The position numbers were made by a program, and so were the translations under genes. 64,000 bases of DNA from Timema cristinae (Eukaryota; Arthropoda; Insecta; Phasmatodea; Timematidae). Positions 22,668-33,863 of the stretch are shown here, in pieces. The stretch's first letter is position 1; every line of letters starts with the position of its first letter. The notes beneath the pieces were generated by a model. The model was not told the DNA's origin, did no database searches, and worked only from the letters and a program-made list of their open reading frames with translations. Location: positions 1 through 64,000 of the forward strand of contig JBCFYV010000569.1 of assembly GCA_039000515.1 (NCBI GenBank), written 5' to 3'.

Positions 22668-22984
22668 ACGTACTCATGTGATTGTAGCACTCTGTTGGCA
22701 TCATCGGAGCTAGCGGTGACATTTTGAAAAAACTTTAGAGTTTGTGAGTAGAGGGAGAGTTTATTTTTCTCTCAGGGCTATTTCTATTTTTGCATCCCCA
22801 ACGGACATTATGCCATTTAAATGTGGCGGATCCTATGCAAAACTTTACAATTTTATTCGGCATAAACATCAAACACCTCCAAATGCTGCTCACCAGGATG
22901 CCTGTTAGGACGAGGAGGTATCGTGCAGTGGGTTATAACTGAGGAATACAAGTGCTTAAACGAACTTATGGAAAAAATGTGTTA

Positions 22985-23144
22985 ATGTTGTGCTATCGGA
23001 AGAGAACCGAATGTTATGGTGATTGAGTTTGTTGGAAGAGTAAGATTGCCGGGTAAAAACTGTGGATACATTGTCAATATACGTTCTAGCGCCTCTCAAC
23101 GTGTCTTGAACTATTTTGGAAGTAGCTCCTACTCATTTTCTTGA
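22985..23144 (+). pseudogene. dUTPase-like fragment
   Basis: An open stretch reads RVRLPGKNCGYIVNIRSSAS, which resembles motif 2 of trimeric dUTPase (a turn, then xIxxRSSxA). It continues with a short Gly/Ser-rich strand to TGA at about 23142. Motif 1 upstream and motifs 3-5 downstream are not visible. The resemblance rests mainly on one motif, so the call is weak. A much clearer dUTPase is in the neighbouring Polinton. Confidence 0.3.
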
Positions 23145-24675
23145 TGGTATATGTATTTTATATGTATTGGTCACAAGACCTAAATATATTGCTGCTTGTT
23201 GTTGTTATGAATGTTTTAAATTAATCAATTTCTGATTGTCAATTAAAAAACTAGCAATAAAATGTCGTTATTATTGTTTAAATCCTTAAAATAAGTTGGT
23301 TGGAGAATCAAAGACCTGAAGGAGATGACATTATTGTGACTTAGATTGCAAACCAAAGAGAAAGTGTTTTGTCCTTAATGTTTGAGACGGAGCTTCTAGG
23401 ATAGGAGAGAAGAGAGATAGACGGAGGGATGTAGAAGTTAAAACTTCGATCAGGTGCAGGGCTGTCACCTGCAACACATTCAACTCCATCCCACATTGGC
23501 TGTTGTGATTCAATAAGCAGGAACCGAAGACTTAAAAAATAGTTTTACATGGTCGCGAATAATAAGTTAGTATTAAAGTTATTTATAGTAATATTTATCA
23601 AAACTGTCTCTAATAAATATGTTTATATTTATATATGGTATTCCTAAGGTGTATTAACGCATAGCTCACCATACCAAGAGTAAAAATTAGATTCTTTCAT
23701 CTAAACGGTAAAATAGAATAGAATTGAAAGTTGCGCGTTATACCTATATAACTCACGTTAAGCAGAGTATATTATTTCATTTACATTGGAGTTTTTTTTT
23801 CTACATACCTATAATTTACTAACTCTAATAATTGTAATATTTTTAAAGTTTTATGAACTTATACTTATGAGTGGAAGAAACACACCCTCCTTGCACATCA
23901 AAGGGTTCGAACCACTAACTCCCATCACCATCCTCGTTGAGCGGAAAAATTCCCACCCGGGTTTGGACCACGATTAGGAATATATTCTTCGCTAATGATG
24001 TGTGAGGCGCTTAAGAGTACAAAAGTAATTTCATGTATACAAACCCGCCAGCCAAGCTTCGCTTGGTTACTTGTACTTGAATACAATTAGGATGATCATG
24101 AAATTATTTTAAATATTATGCGGAACAATCACGGTGGCTACATTTATTAAATAATGTATAACTTTAACATATGTTCCTAAATTAAATAACTAGGGAAAAT
24201 TATGGCGGCTATATATTTTGATAACATAAATAATAACTTTTACATAAGTTTATAAGTAAAATATTTAGGGAAAAAAATCACGGTGTTTATTTAACTTTTA
24301 CATAAATTCAAGTTGTAACGCTTTAAATATCTAGAGATAGTGTGTTAATTAATTCCCTTAACACAAATAAATTAGTTAACAGATTTTTATATTTCCGTCT
24401 AACATTAATATATATTTATAAAATTTTATAACTGTCTCAAATTAGGGTTTTGTAATGCCGCAGGGACTATAAATTTGTTTATTTAATAATAGAAAGAGCT
24501 GCTATATTTCCTGCAAATCCAGCCGAGTAACAATAATAACGAAATTTATAATTTTAATTGCACCGTTTTTAATGAAACAAACAAATTATTCGCTATTATA
24601 TTTAAATAAATATACCCAAATGTGAAAAAATCCATTATTATTCTATTATAATATTTCTGATTGAAATAGATGACC
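23145..24675. other. Gene-poor interval with duplicated modules
   Basis: No intact gene. Segment 23325-23400 is related to 25262-25345, and 23570-23700 is related to 28725-28840. Otherwise AT-rich. Confidence 0.5.
23310..23402 (+). pseudogene. Gene fragment, paralogue of 25090-25345
   Basis: Reads GDDIIVT, then a stop, then sequence corresponding to LMFETELLG. The same phrase with small changes ends the frame near 25345. This shows a duplicated gene of unknown function inside the inverted-repeat element. No family recognised. Confidence 0.45.
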
Positions 24676-24792
24676 AATTAATTAATTGGTAAGATAGAGG
24701 TGTTGTACTTTATTTATGGGCAACAGCGCTGTTAAGTTTATTTGCTGGGTGTGGTGGCCATCCGTGGCTCACCTTGGGGGCCGGACCTAATA
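24676..24792 (+). repeat. Partial third copy of the element inverted repeat
   Basis: GGTAAGATAGAGGTGTTGTACTTTATTTATG...GTTTATTTGCTGG...CCGTGGCTCACC matches the left repeat near 20785-20875 and the inverse of the right repeat near 33990-34070. It may be the end of a nested or older related element. Confidence 0.6.
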
Positions 24793-24900
24793 CCAAAATC
24801 AAGGTAAATTGAGGTATTTCCTATTTTAGATTTTTATCCCTGTATCTTACTATTTGTTCATCAGGTTATACGCTTATATGATGGTTACAACGGGGTAGGG

Positions 24901-25345
24901 ATGAGGAAGGAAGCATTTTACACGGGTTTCACACCAACTAAACCCGAATCGAGCCTGATTCTCCAATTGAGACAAGTACATATTTTATTTGATACCAGGA
25001 TGGAGGACCAATACCTTTCACTTCGGCGTGTCGAATCACCCCGTGTCTATAATTTATATTATGATAGCCACACTGTATTCAATATCTTGTGATAGTACGT
25101 ACACATTTAATAAACGGGATAGTGAGAGGTAAGCGTACCCGCATTTGTGTGGAGGGAGAGTTGAAAATAAATTCGGTGTTCAAACTCCAACCAATTATAC
25201 AAACAGTGCCACACTTAAGTACTTGTACAGAAACTTCCCTAGAATATGTTGGAGATGGCAACATTGTTGTGACTTTAGATTGAGACCCAAAGAAATCTGA
25301 ATGTTTCAACTTATCCATAATGTTTGAGACGGAGCTTCTAGGAGA
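24901..25345 (+). pseudogene. Unknown protein fragment, paralogue of 23310-23402
   Basis: Not recognised. A 63-aa frame (24901-25092) passes into a second frame (25089-25283) with KINSVFKLQPIIQTVPHLS and GDGNIVVTLD. It then passes a stop into sequence reading IMFETELLGER. The C-terminal phrase is shared with 23310-23402, so the DNA was once coding. Frame breaks mean it is decayed. Confidence 0.45.
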
Positions 25346-25442
25346 GAGAAAGAGAGAAAAAGGTTGTATCCGTTAAAACACAAACATAACAGCTTTATAA
25401 TATTTATTCACACATATCTAATTTTTTTAAACAAATACAGAA

Positions 25443-26010
25443 TTTTGTTGATCCCAATAAACACTTTGTAAATATATGAAATTTAAATCAAATTGTTATA
25501 ATAAATTATGTGTAAATTAGCAAAATCTCTAGAACAGTTTGTAAAATATCTAAAAAAAACACTACATTTTGTTGATCCCAATAAACACTTTATAAATATA
25601 TAAATTTTAAATCAAATTGTTCTAATAAATTATGTGTAATTTAGTTAAATCTCTAGAACAGTTTGTAAAATATCTAATTTTAAAAAAAACACTACATTTT
25701 GTTGATCCCAATAAACACTTTATAAATATATAAACTTTAAATCAAATTGTTCTGATAAATTATGTGTAAATTAGCAAAATCTCTAGAACAGTTGTAAAAT
25801 ATCTAATTTAAAAAAATACTACATTTTGTTGATCCCAATAAACACTTTGTAAATATATAAACTTTAAATCAAATTGTTCTAATAAATTATGTGTAAATTA
25901 GCAAGATCTCTAGAACAGTTTGTAAAATATCTAATTAAAAACAGCATTTTGTTGAGCACAATAAACACTTTGTAAATATAAACTTAAAATCAAATTGTTC
26001 TAATATATTT
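25443..26010 (+). repeat. Tandem satellite, about 126-bp unit, five copies
   Basis: TTTTGTTGATCCCAATAAACACTTT starts units near 25443, 25567, 25697, 25824 and 25947. Each continues through AAATCAAATTGTTCTAATAAATTATGTGTAA and CTCTAGAACAGTTTGTAAAATATCTAA. Copies differ by only a few percent except the last, so the expansion is fairly recent. Confidence 0.93.
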
Positions 26011-26271
26011 AAATTTTCAAAAAAATAATTTATCACGTTGTTTCACTTTATTTGACATAGCTATTAAAATAAATAATTTAAAACAGTTTTTTGAAAAAAA
26101 TAAAAAATCATAGTGCACTGTTTACTCATTATATATTTAGATCAAAATAATGCGGCATCATTTTGCGCATCATTGTGTCTATATATATCTCTGAATCGCT
26201 TTCAGCACATGGCGAAGGGGTTGATAGGTCTATTGTTGAGGATATTGAAATGGTGGTTCTGTTAACGCGAC

Positions 26272-27821
26272 CTATCCGAACCTCCGAAGGTTGCACACGT
26301 AAATTAGTTTTAAGTCCCCCCCCCCACCAGTGGTACCTGGAGACGCCTGAGGCAGAGCGTCCAGAGGTTCCCTTAAGTTTTGCATGTCCCGCAGGGAGCC
26401 GTGTGGAGACGCTGGAGGAAGTGATGGAGGAAGCGCTTCCAGATCCTGTGTTTCCAGGTCGTGCATGTCCTGCATGTCCAAGGGTTTCCCGGGGATTTGG
26501 CCTGAGAGCCGTTCGTCCTCGGGAACAACAGTTCCTGGAGACAGCTGCTCCCTTGAACGCTGTTGGCGGACAACCTCGGCTAGATAGGCGACCATAGCCG
26601 CCACAAGGTTGTCCACCAACCTCAAGCTTTCCCTACTCTGAGCTAATTCAGCTGCCTGTTGAAACGGGGATCACGGTACTCAGGCGTGAGGCGTTTTCCC
26701 CAAAGCAAACATAAGGGCTGGGGCGCGCTCTGGGACCGCGCATGCTTTATATAAGTGTGCAATAGACCGTCTTTGCCACCTCCCGGTACTGACGAGTCTC
26801 CGAAAATCCTGTCGGGGCGCCTCCTCGTGGCGGCCCTGGGCAATGTGCATGAATGTTCGAGTTCCGCATAGCTAAGACCCCGACATAGGTCATCTGTATG
26901 TGAGGAGGAAACTCCTGGACATACACTAAGCGGTTGGTGGTGCGTACCCGTGAATTCGGGGATTGCCGGTCAGGACACCTCCACGAGGTCCCCGCTGGGC
27001 AACTTCGGGCAGCTAATCTCAGGTATGGCATGAGTAGATGGAAGTCAGGTTCGAGGCCAATTGACCTTGTGCAGGTAGAGGTGTACGGCAAGTACGGAGG
27101 TGGATTGCTAGTACAGTCAATGGAGAACCACTGTGGTCGGAAGTGAAACGTATGCGATGTCCGGAGACAGGGAGATCGTGAGTTAAGGAGACCAAATGGA
27201 AATGCTGAGATTGGAGAACACGTGAAGGTGGAGGATGTGACAACGGTAGGGAAGATTGTACAGGGGAGTAAACACGGAGATTGGCGGAAACTGGTAAAGC
27301 GGTGTGGTGTGTGAAGGTGTATTGGTGATATGAGAAGGGTCGGTAGAGGACCTAAGTATATCGTAGACCAGGATGATGGAGATTCTGAGCAGAGTGTGAG
27401 ACTTATGGAGGGTATAGTAGATGGTTGAGATGGCTGCTCGGAGGCTGAGTTTCTGACTTCCTCGTGATTGGGTGGATCACTATGAGGGGCCAACTCCTCC
27501 CCTCATCCGTTCCCAATGAGGGGGGGAATTTTCCCAAGTGACCAAAGGCAAGACTGGCATGGGAGGGCCGGTCTTAGATTTCCGGGTGCCCGAGTAAATC
27601 GGAAAGGCACTCATGGACAAGGACCTGAGGGTACCTAGGGACCTTGGACATGTCCGACGAAAGGGTTCCGCTTCCCCGTCGGGCGGTGGTTTGCATCAGA
27701 AAAGTCATAGGACTTATAGTGATGTTAAGCTGTAAGAAAGACATACCTAATTAGGTCATAAGGGTTGATGATGATGCCTGTTGAAACGCTGCTAGCCCGT
27801 CGGCGCTCCACCAGGACTCAT
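26272..27821 (-). pseudogene. Unknown exon split by a 1.1-kb insertion
   Basis: Reading on the minus strand, an open frame begins just after an acceptor-like TTAATTGTTTAG at about 27822. It runs to the 14-bp repeat at 27775-27788, and continues in the same frame from the other copy of that repeat at 26653-26666 to a stop at 26272. The second part has a helical ESLRLVDNLVAAMVAYLAEV stretch and a Pro/Gln-rich tail. I do not recognise the protein. A C10 homopolymer near 26318-26327 may also have shifted the frame near the end. It lies in the same orientation as the ORF at 28197-28604. Confidence 0.5.
26667..27774 (+). mobile_element. GC-rich insertion with 14-bp target duplication, probably a 5'-truncated non-LTR retrotransposon
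   Basis: The 1.1-kb block is flanked by perfect 14-bp direct repeats TGCCTGTTGAAACG (26653-26666 and 27775-27788). Its right end is a short TGA repeat (GGTTGATGATGA), as in the 3' tails of some LINEs. Its base composition is far richer in G+C than its neighbours. No RT motif is visible, so it would be a 3' fragment or a SINE-like element. A 248-aa minus-strand frame (26747-27493) crosses it but has no recognisable domain and is rejected as a gene. Confidence 0.6.
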
Positions 27822-28196
27822 CTAAACAATTAAGTTAGATTTTACTTTGCTCTGCACCGTACCATTTATATTTAAATAACTTATAACCTCCTTATTCATT
27901 AACGAGTGAGAAGGTTTCTTCGTGTCAATCTATAGCAGACAGCTATTATAAATACAAACACTAAGAAAGTTGGGATTTTAGGCACACATAATAGTTATTG
28001 GGTTTTTTCCATCAAACCAGAGACTCATGATGGAGAAAAATAAGTATCGTTCATGAATATATATTTAAAGTGCTGTCAAGAAATTAAACAATTAATTCAT
28101 ATTTTAGGCACGCATAACCCTAAATGTTTTCTCGGGAAGGGAGCGTGACCAGCATTTTAAAAAACCTATGGTTAGGGCCGTCAATTATTATAAACA
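27822..28196. repeat. Duplicated non-coding segment (copy 1)
   Basis: Sequence 27886-28060, with TTATTCATTAACGAGTGAGAAGGTT, GCTATTATAAATACAAACACTAAGAAAGTT and AAAAATAAGTATCGTTCA, recurs with changes at 29098-29250. No gene seen. Confidence 0.6.
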
Positions 28197-28604
28197 CTAC
28201 GGAATCACACCCCTTGGCTGTGGCCTGACGACACACACTGGTATATTGTGGCGGTTCCTTATAGTAGGAATGGGGTGGTGTGTTTTATAGAGGGTCCAAT
28301 AGCTTGCTTGTGGTTCGCGGATAGTGTCAGGGATGACCAAATGTTGCGGAGGATGCCAGGGGGGGTTATTACGAGATAATTCGCGTAATCTGATGCTGAA
28401 GGGGTTGTCAGATGATGTTGGTGGAGGTGGCAGTGGAGATGACGAGGGGAGTGTCGTGACGCAATCCATCTGCGGCTGTGCTGCCCCGTTGCTAGACATG
28501 GGCGAGTCCATTGCGGCGGTAGGGGGGCCGAAAAGAAGAATGCTCTTAGGGTTGTCTCTTGAATTGTAGAGCAAATCCCCCGTTGTGTATTCTTGTTCTG
28601 ACAT
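28197..28604 (-). CDS. Hypothetical 135-aa Ser/Pro-rich protein
   Basis: The ATG at 28604 opens MSEQEYTTGDLLYNSRD and the frame is open to a stop at 28197. The middle is rich in Ser and Pro (a PSSSPLPPPPTSSD run), typical of a disordered segment, and the C-terminus is basic. No family is recognised. It sits in a GC-rich patch and in the same orientation as the split exon to its left, so the two may be exons of one gene or neighbouring element genes. Codon composition fits coding sequence, but there is no homology support. Confidence 0.4.
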   Translation of the reverse strand: MSEQEYTTGDLLYNSRDNPKSILLFGPPTAAMDSPMSSNGAAQPQMDCVTTLPSSSPLPPPPTSSDNPFSIRLRELSRNNPPWHPPQHLVIPDTIREPQASYWTLYKTHHPIPTIRNRHNIPVCVVRPQPRGVIP

Positions 28605-29250
28605 AAGTAATCAAGACTTTATTTACCATAAGGGGAGGTTTCAATTGATAAATAGTATCAATATCTATAAGATAACACTAATTTTTTTCCAGTAGCGCAA
28701 TCAAGGAATATAAATATGCCAATGATAAGTTACTATTACGGTTATTTATCAAGACGATCTATAGGAAATATGTTTATTTTTATATAAGTTGCTCCAAAGA
28801 CGCATTAGCACATAGATCACCCTACCAATAGGCAAACATAGATGCCCTAAGCTAAAGAGAAAGTATTGTAAACGTGAAAATGTATGGGGCTAATAGTTTT
28901 CTAGTAACTTGAATAGATAACAGAGTATATTATGATCTTTGGTATAGTGTTTCTACAAGGCCGTAAATACCTATTATTTAGTTTCACAAAACTTAGGGTT
29001 TCTACAGGCCTATCACTTACTCGCACAAAGATAAGAAGTGAGAGAAAGTCCCGATATCATTTATTTATATAAGTAATTGTAGGTATATATTATTAAAACT
29101 TTCTTAACCTACTTATTCATTAACTATTGAGAAAGGTTCTTCTTTTTTTGTCGATGAAAAGCTATTATAAATACAAACAGTAAGAAAGTTTGGATTTTAT
29201 TCACTCATAATTGTTTTCATGCTCTTAAAAATAAGTATCGTTCACGTGGG
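28605..29250. other. Gene-free interval with duplicated pieces
   Basis: 28725-28840 resembles 23570-23700, and 29098-29250 resembles 27886-28060. No coding sequence seen. Confidence 0.55.
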
Positions 29251-29267
29251 CAAGATATTAGCCCGAA

Positions 29268-29400
29268 TATTAGATAATATTTGTCAAAGAGGTAATCGAA
29301 CCGGGACGCCATCTCGCCTGCGGTGCCCCGATATAAGAGAATATTTGTCAAACAGAGAATCGAATCGGGACTTCCTCTCACAAGTAGCGTACAAATCTCA
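29268..29400. repeat. Two tandem copies of a short unit
   Basis: GAATATTAGATAATATTTGTCAAAGAGGTAATCGAACCGGGAC is followed by GAGAATATTTGTCAAACAGAGAATCGAATCGGGAC, about 65 bp apart. Confidence 0.6.
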
Positions 29401-29576
29401 GACCCTATAAAGCGGTTTTCCACGTTGATAGTTTTGTTTCAAAACATGTCAACAAAAGGTTAGGGAAAAGGTTTATTACGACAGTGAATTACAAACCCTT
29501 TAGACAAAGGACAGATAGTTTTCTCTGATATCTACCTTCATTAGCTGTGCAAGTCAGTCATACAAATAATAAGATG

Positions 29577-29601
29577 TGTTTTTATTATTATTATTATTAT
29601 A

Positions 29602-29640
<39 letters not shown>
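29577..29640. repeat. (ATT)n microsatellite
   Basis: ATT repeat with one short interruption (ATATTTTATT). Confidence 0.95.
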
Positions 29641-29779
29641 CAAGCCATCCTACTACCAGTCCTGGTTATAAGCAATTACGCATCGCTGACCTAACACTTT
29701 AAACATATAGCTGCAATCGGTACCATAATATACTATCGAATACGTATTTAAATCAAGCTCTTCTAATCTAACACATATT

Positions 29780-30090
29780 AATTAATCAACCAGATAATGT
29801 CTAATAATCGGTTAGCTCAATCATGGTTTATGAATAGATTAAGCAACTAGACTTTATAGGTGGATTTTTTTTTAAAAAGGGAGCGTTTAGAGGAGGCGCA
29901 AATTTAACCCTAGCAAAGAAACAGCCAACTTTAAAATTAAATAGTCGAATCAACCCTATAATGTCCGATAACAGATTAGACCAAAATTTTGACTCAAACA
30001 TGAATAATGAATAGATTAAACAAATGCTAGTTTTTAGAACAGTCACAAATTTAACCCTGGCAAATACACATACAATTTAAAATTACAATC
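29780..30090. repeat. Degenerate tandem repeat
   Basis: ATGAATAGATTAA(G/A)CAA occurs at about 29830 and 30005, each followed by a CAAATTTAACCCTRGCAAA block and ACTTTAAAATTA-like sequence. Two to three copies of a unit of about 170 bp. Confidence 0.5.
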
Positions 30091-30640
30091 AAACACTTTT
30101 AAGCTATGTAACAGAAGAGAATTGAAATACCTTGTGTGGATGATGAATTTTCCATCGTCTTGATTAATCAGACGTTCTGTAACTTGTTTTCATCCCTATA
30201 TATGAACCAAAATCCCCTTTCACCAGAGAACCTTTCTAATTTACATCGAAAATAGAATCGGAAAAATGCGAAAGGTCTCACCAATGCTTAAGCAATATTA
30301 GTTTTCAGCCGCACTTATTGTGTGTAATATTGACTCGGTACAGTTGAAATTTAAAAAAAAGCTCGTTAGTAACGATAAAATTTATAGCGTATTATCTTTA
30401 TTTTTTGCTCAAATCGTTAATGAATGCATCCCTTAAAACAGTCAAATCTGATTATGAGCCATAAAAATAAAAGCATTACCGGGTACCAAGGGGTTGTTCT
30501 TTACTATACAGAACAATTATCATAGAAAGTGTCTTTTAGGTGGCGTTTCACTGTTTTGCATGGATCCCATAGTCTCAACCATAGTTTCCCCAGCTCCTTG
30601 AAGAAATTTTATTATATGATTTATTTCGCAAGTAGGGTGA
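30091..30640. other. No gene seen
   Basis: AT-rich sequence without a recognisable feature. Confidence 0.5.
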
Positions 30641-30870
30641 AAGGGCTTTCAAGGAGTAAGGTGTCAGACTTCTATGCTTGCGTCAGGAGTTCAATCATCG
30701 GTCACGGCACAGATTCTCAAACCCTTCCTTCACCTCTGACAAGTCGTGTATTAATCACAACTTTTGAATTTGGTTCGGATCCCACGTTAAACTGTAGGTC
30801 CTCCATTTTCATCTCACATTCACCCGAACGGGTAGTAAGACGCTGTGCTAATATTGCATGGAGTTTCTAG
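30641..30870 (+). mobile_element. tRNA-derived SINE, same family as 59.3 kb
   Basis: It matches the 59.29-59.58-kb SINE across most of its length: GTAAGGTGTCAGACTTCTATGC, a B-box-like AGTTCAATCATCGG, CCTTCACCTCTGACAAG, CGGATCCCACGTTAAACTGTAGG and the tail CGAACGGGTAGTAAGACGC. It has more changes and an eroded head, so it is older. The 113-aa frame crossing it is not a gene. Confidence 0.8.
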
Positions 30871-30879
30871 CATCACTAA

Positions 30880-32470
30880 TAGGTGTTATAATGGTAACGT
30901 CTTTACGCTGTTAAATGCACCCGCATTTCAGCAACCGCGCAGTCGCTGCAGAGGGCTTTCTGAGGGCCATGTCAAGAGGTACCTACCTAGGTTTGCGTTA
31001 GTGTTCCGAATCCTATAGGGTGTAGTGAGGGGATTTTCCATTAGTCAGGAAAAATCTAATATTTACAAATACCAAATAAGATTCAGGTAATTCACGTATA
31101 ATTTATTTTTTGAAAATTTAAATATTATTAAATATATATTAGAACCGAACGGGTAGTAGGACGCGGTATATTCATGAGCACATTTCAAATTGTAAAAGCG
31201 AGTCATATTTTTGAGTGCACCTGTCCCCAGACAAATTGGCTGGATACTTGTAAAAGAATGTATAACTCTCGCTCTCTCTGTCTGTGAAGCAAGGATAGAG
31301 ACTGTTATTTGTCTGTTAATAGAGTTTTGATTTAATCTATGTCAAGTGGCTGGCGTCAATGGTCAAAATATCTAAGGAATCACCTGTCTGTGAGGCTTTA
31401 GCATGTCTGTCCACTGAGCCAAATGTCCAGACTTCAATTTCCGGTATGGCAGAAAATGCTGGTTTAAACTTTCATAGTGGTACAATTGGGGGACAGGGTT
31501 TTGTGCATAACTAGTTCACCAATTGAGCAAAGAGACAGTATTACACTCATTTTTTGCTAGATACACACGTCAGGGATTCGAAACCCAATATTAGCTCCAT
31601 GTCATGATGTTATGCCGGGAGATCGGATTCCAGTAAGGTGTTTCCCGGTCTCGCTCTCCATGCAATTCTGGTTCACGTCCTTGTCCTTAGTCCCTTAGAG
31701 TAATTTTAATTGTTTCAAAATAAAAGTAATTATGTTGTTACCAAACGTATATCAAATATAATCATTTGAGCTGGAGAAATCTAACTGACCAATGAGGGTG
31801 GCAGCCATCCAGTGGACCAGGATTCGAACCCCCTGCAGTTTAGTATACGGAGAGAGTGCTGCCTTAGACCTGGAGGGTAGGGCGTGTATTTATATTAATA
31901 GAGCAGGAATCTATGATAATAAAATAAAGTGTGTGTGTGACTCCCGAGCCCGAACTATTTACCGTTATAATCCATTCGCGCTAACTCTCTCGCTGAGGCT
32001 TTATGTATTTCTCCTCTGCTCAGTCTATAGGGATAGACGCTAATTACTTTATGAATACATGCCATATATTGTTCCGTCATAAGTCCCTGGTTCGACTCCC
32101 GTATCCTGGTGTCAATGATGGAGTAAGCATAAATAATATATTTGGTCACTGATGTTTAGTTTTTGGACATTTGGACAAGCAAGGTGTTACAGAAAATATT
32201 TGATGGTCAAAATTGAACTATTGGGGGGGGGGGGGGGAATTGTGGACCCGGTTTCGTTTCAAGGCAGAAATCAAACTCTAACAATTGATGTGTTTATTTT
32301 AAGACGACCAAGAAAAAGAGTAAAGGTCGAGGTTCGACACCCGTTAAAGAGGCCCTTCAACTTCATTATCACCGCGTTCTATCCCAAATAATAATCTTAG
32401 ATACCAATTTTTTATTTTTTATTTTAGCTCCCCCATCCCCACATCTTCCTTCTGTCTGTTTCAAACCCTC
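30880..32470. other. SINE-fragment nest, no gene seen
   Basis: GAACGGGTAGTAGGACGCGGT at about 31145 is another isolated SINE tail. tRNA-type B boxes occur on both strands: GGATTCGAACC at about 31820 (minus) and GGTTCGACTCCCG at about 32089 (plus). These are pieces of several SINEs. No tRNA cloverleaf could be completed. Confidence 0.5.
32223..32237. repeat. Poly-G run
   Basis: About 15 consecutive G residues; assembly length here is unreliable. Confidence 0.9.
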
Positions 32471-32474
32471 GTTA

Positions 32475-32850
32475 GACATGTATAGTATTTTATTCGTCAG
32501 GGTTCGATTCTAGGACAGGTAGACCGAAGGTGGTTTTACGCACACTTCGTGAAAATGTGGGCACATTTCCTATTGATGCGGATAACCCACACCGTTTGCC
32601 CGAAAGGGTACGTGTCACTAATATAGCTATGGCATGGAATGTTGCGGGTTCGAATCACACTCGGGTAAATTATGGTGGTTTTTTATTCTCCCTCAGCACA
32701 AATGCCGTAAACAAGAAATTACAAGTACCAACATATTTGGAACAAGAACCAACAAGTTTAGAACACGGGAAAGGGGGTCTGGAGGGGGTATCATGAGGTG
32801 GGCGGGAGGGGGAGGGTGGAGGCTGCAGTTCAAATCTCTGCCGGTTAAAT
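32475..32850 (+). mobile_element. SINE fragments
   Basis: B-box-like GGGTTCGATTCTAGG at about 32500 and GGGTTCGAATCACACTCGG at about 32645. Between them CGTGAAAATGTGGGCACATTTCC and CCGAAAGGGTA resemble the body of the 2.96-kb SINE. At least two heads appear to be joined or nested. Confidence 0.6.
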
Positions 32851-33863
32851 AATTTTTAAATTTAGTAGCGCTGCAACTATTCCTCTACAACTATATTCCA
32901 GGGTGTAAATAAATTTTTCAGTGTGTGAAAATAAATATTTTCACTTTGCCAAAGGTCCCAGGCTTGAATCCCGTGTCAATCAGTTAGCATTGCATCCGGA
33001 TCATTTTCTTCATTATGGAAGTGACACACAAACCTACTAGATTATTACGGCATATACTCTTAAAATTGGACTATACAATGTATCGAGTTTTATTTGTTCT
33101 TAATACCTGTTCAAACGTATATATTTATTACGCTAATGTGTTTGGTAGCAGGAAGATTGAATTTAGATGAAACGTATCCGAAAAAACCCAGCCTCAATAC
33201 ATCTGACAGGGATTAGAGCCCAATTTACTCCATCTTTAGCAGTCTAGTCTATTGCTAGAGTAGCGCCTTAAACCGTGTGGTCATTCTCTATGTTAAGAAC
33301 TTCCTGCTAAAAGCAATGCTAAGCTAAATACCTGCCTTATATTCGTTATAGATACAATTTAAATCCTTACAATTACCGAGCATTAACCATTACATTTATT
33401 TGTACTTAGTCCAATCTTGCATAGGACAAGAGTCTTGTTACTTTTTTTTGTTAAGAGAACATTTCAGCCGGATTAAACTTTTATATTTTACAAATACCAA
33501 TTATATATTATTATATTAGAAACTCACTGTTCTAGAGTCTTACTTTATTCTTTTACATTATAAATAAAATAAGCGTAGTTTACTTACGTCTATATATAAA
33601 ACTTGATTTTAACAGGAAAAATCTATGGAGAAGTTTTTTCATAATAAATAAGAATATCAGGTTTTAATCCTTTGTCAAACAGTTGGTGTTCCATCCTGAA
33701 TATGTCCGCTTCCCTGGGGTGTACGTGATTGAGTGACGGCTAACGGTACTTTCACGAGGGGACCTGAATGCGACTGTAAAAGTGGGTCGCGATCTATTCC
33801 TGTCAATACTAGGCAACGACTCCTCGACGTGTAGAGGTTAATGACTGGTTCATTACCCCGGTC
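32851..33863. other. No gene seen
   Basis: AT-rich, with a tRNA-like phrase near 32955 and the single GCGATCTATTCCTG motif near 33790 that matches the 80-bp repeats at the left end of the element. Confidence 0.5.

Noticed and set aside
26747..27493. 248-aa minus-strand open frame across the GC-rich insert
   Set aside because: No recognisable domain, lies entirely within an insert bounded by a target duplication, and GC-rich DNA often leaves long chance frames. The LINE-like tail points to the other strand.
31800..31890. Possible tRNA gene on the minus strand (GGTTCGAATCC box)
   Set aside because: A complete cloverleaf could not be folded; the surroundings are SINE fragments.
29250..33300. 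CRISPR-like or phage-like array in the repeat nest
   Set aside because: Repeats are irregular SINE and satellite fragments in a eukaryotic context; spacing and unit lengths do not fit a CRISPR array.
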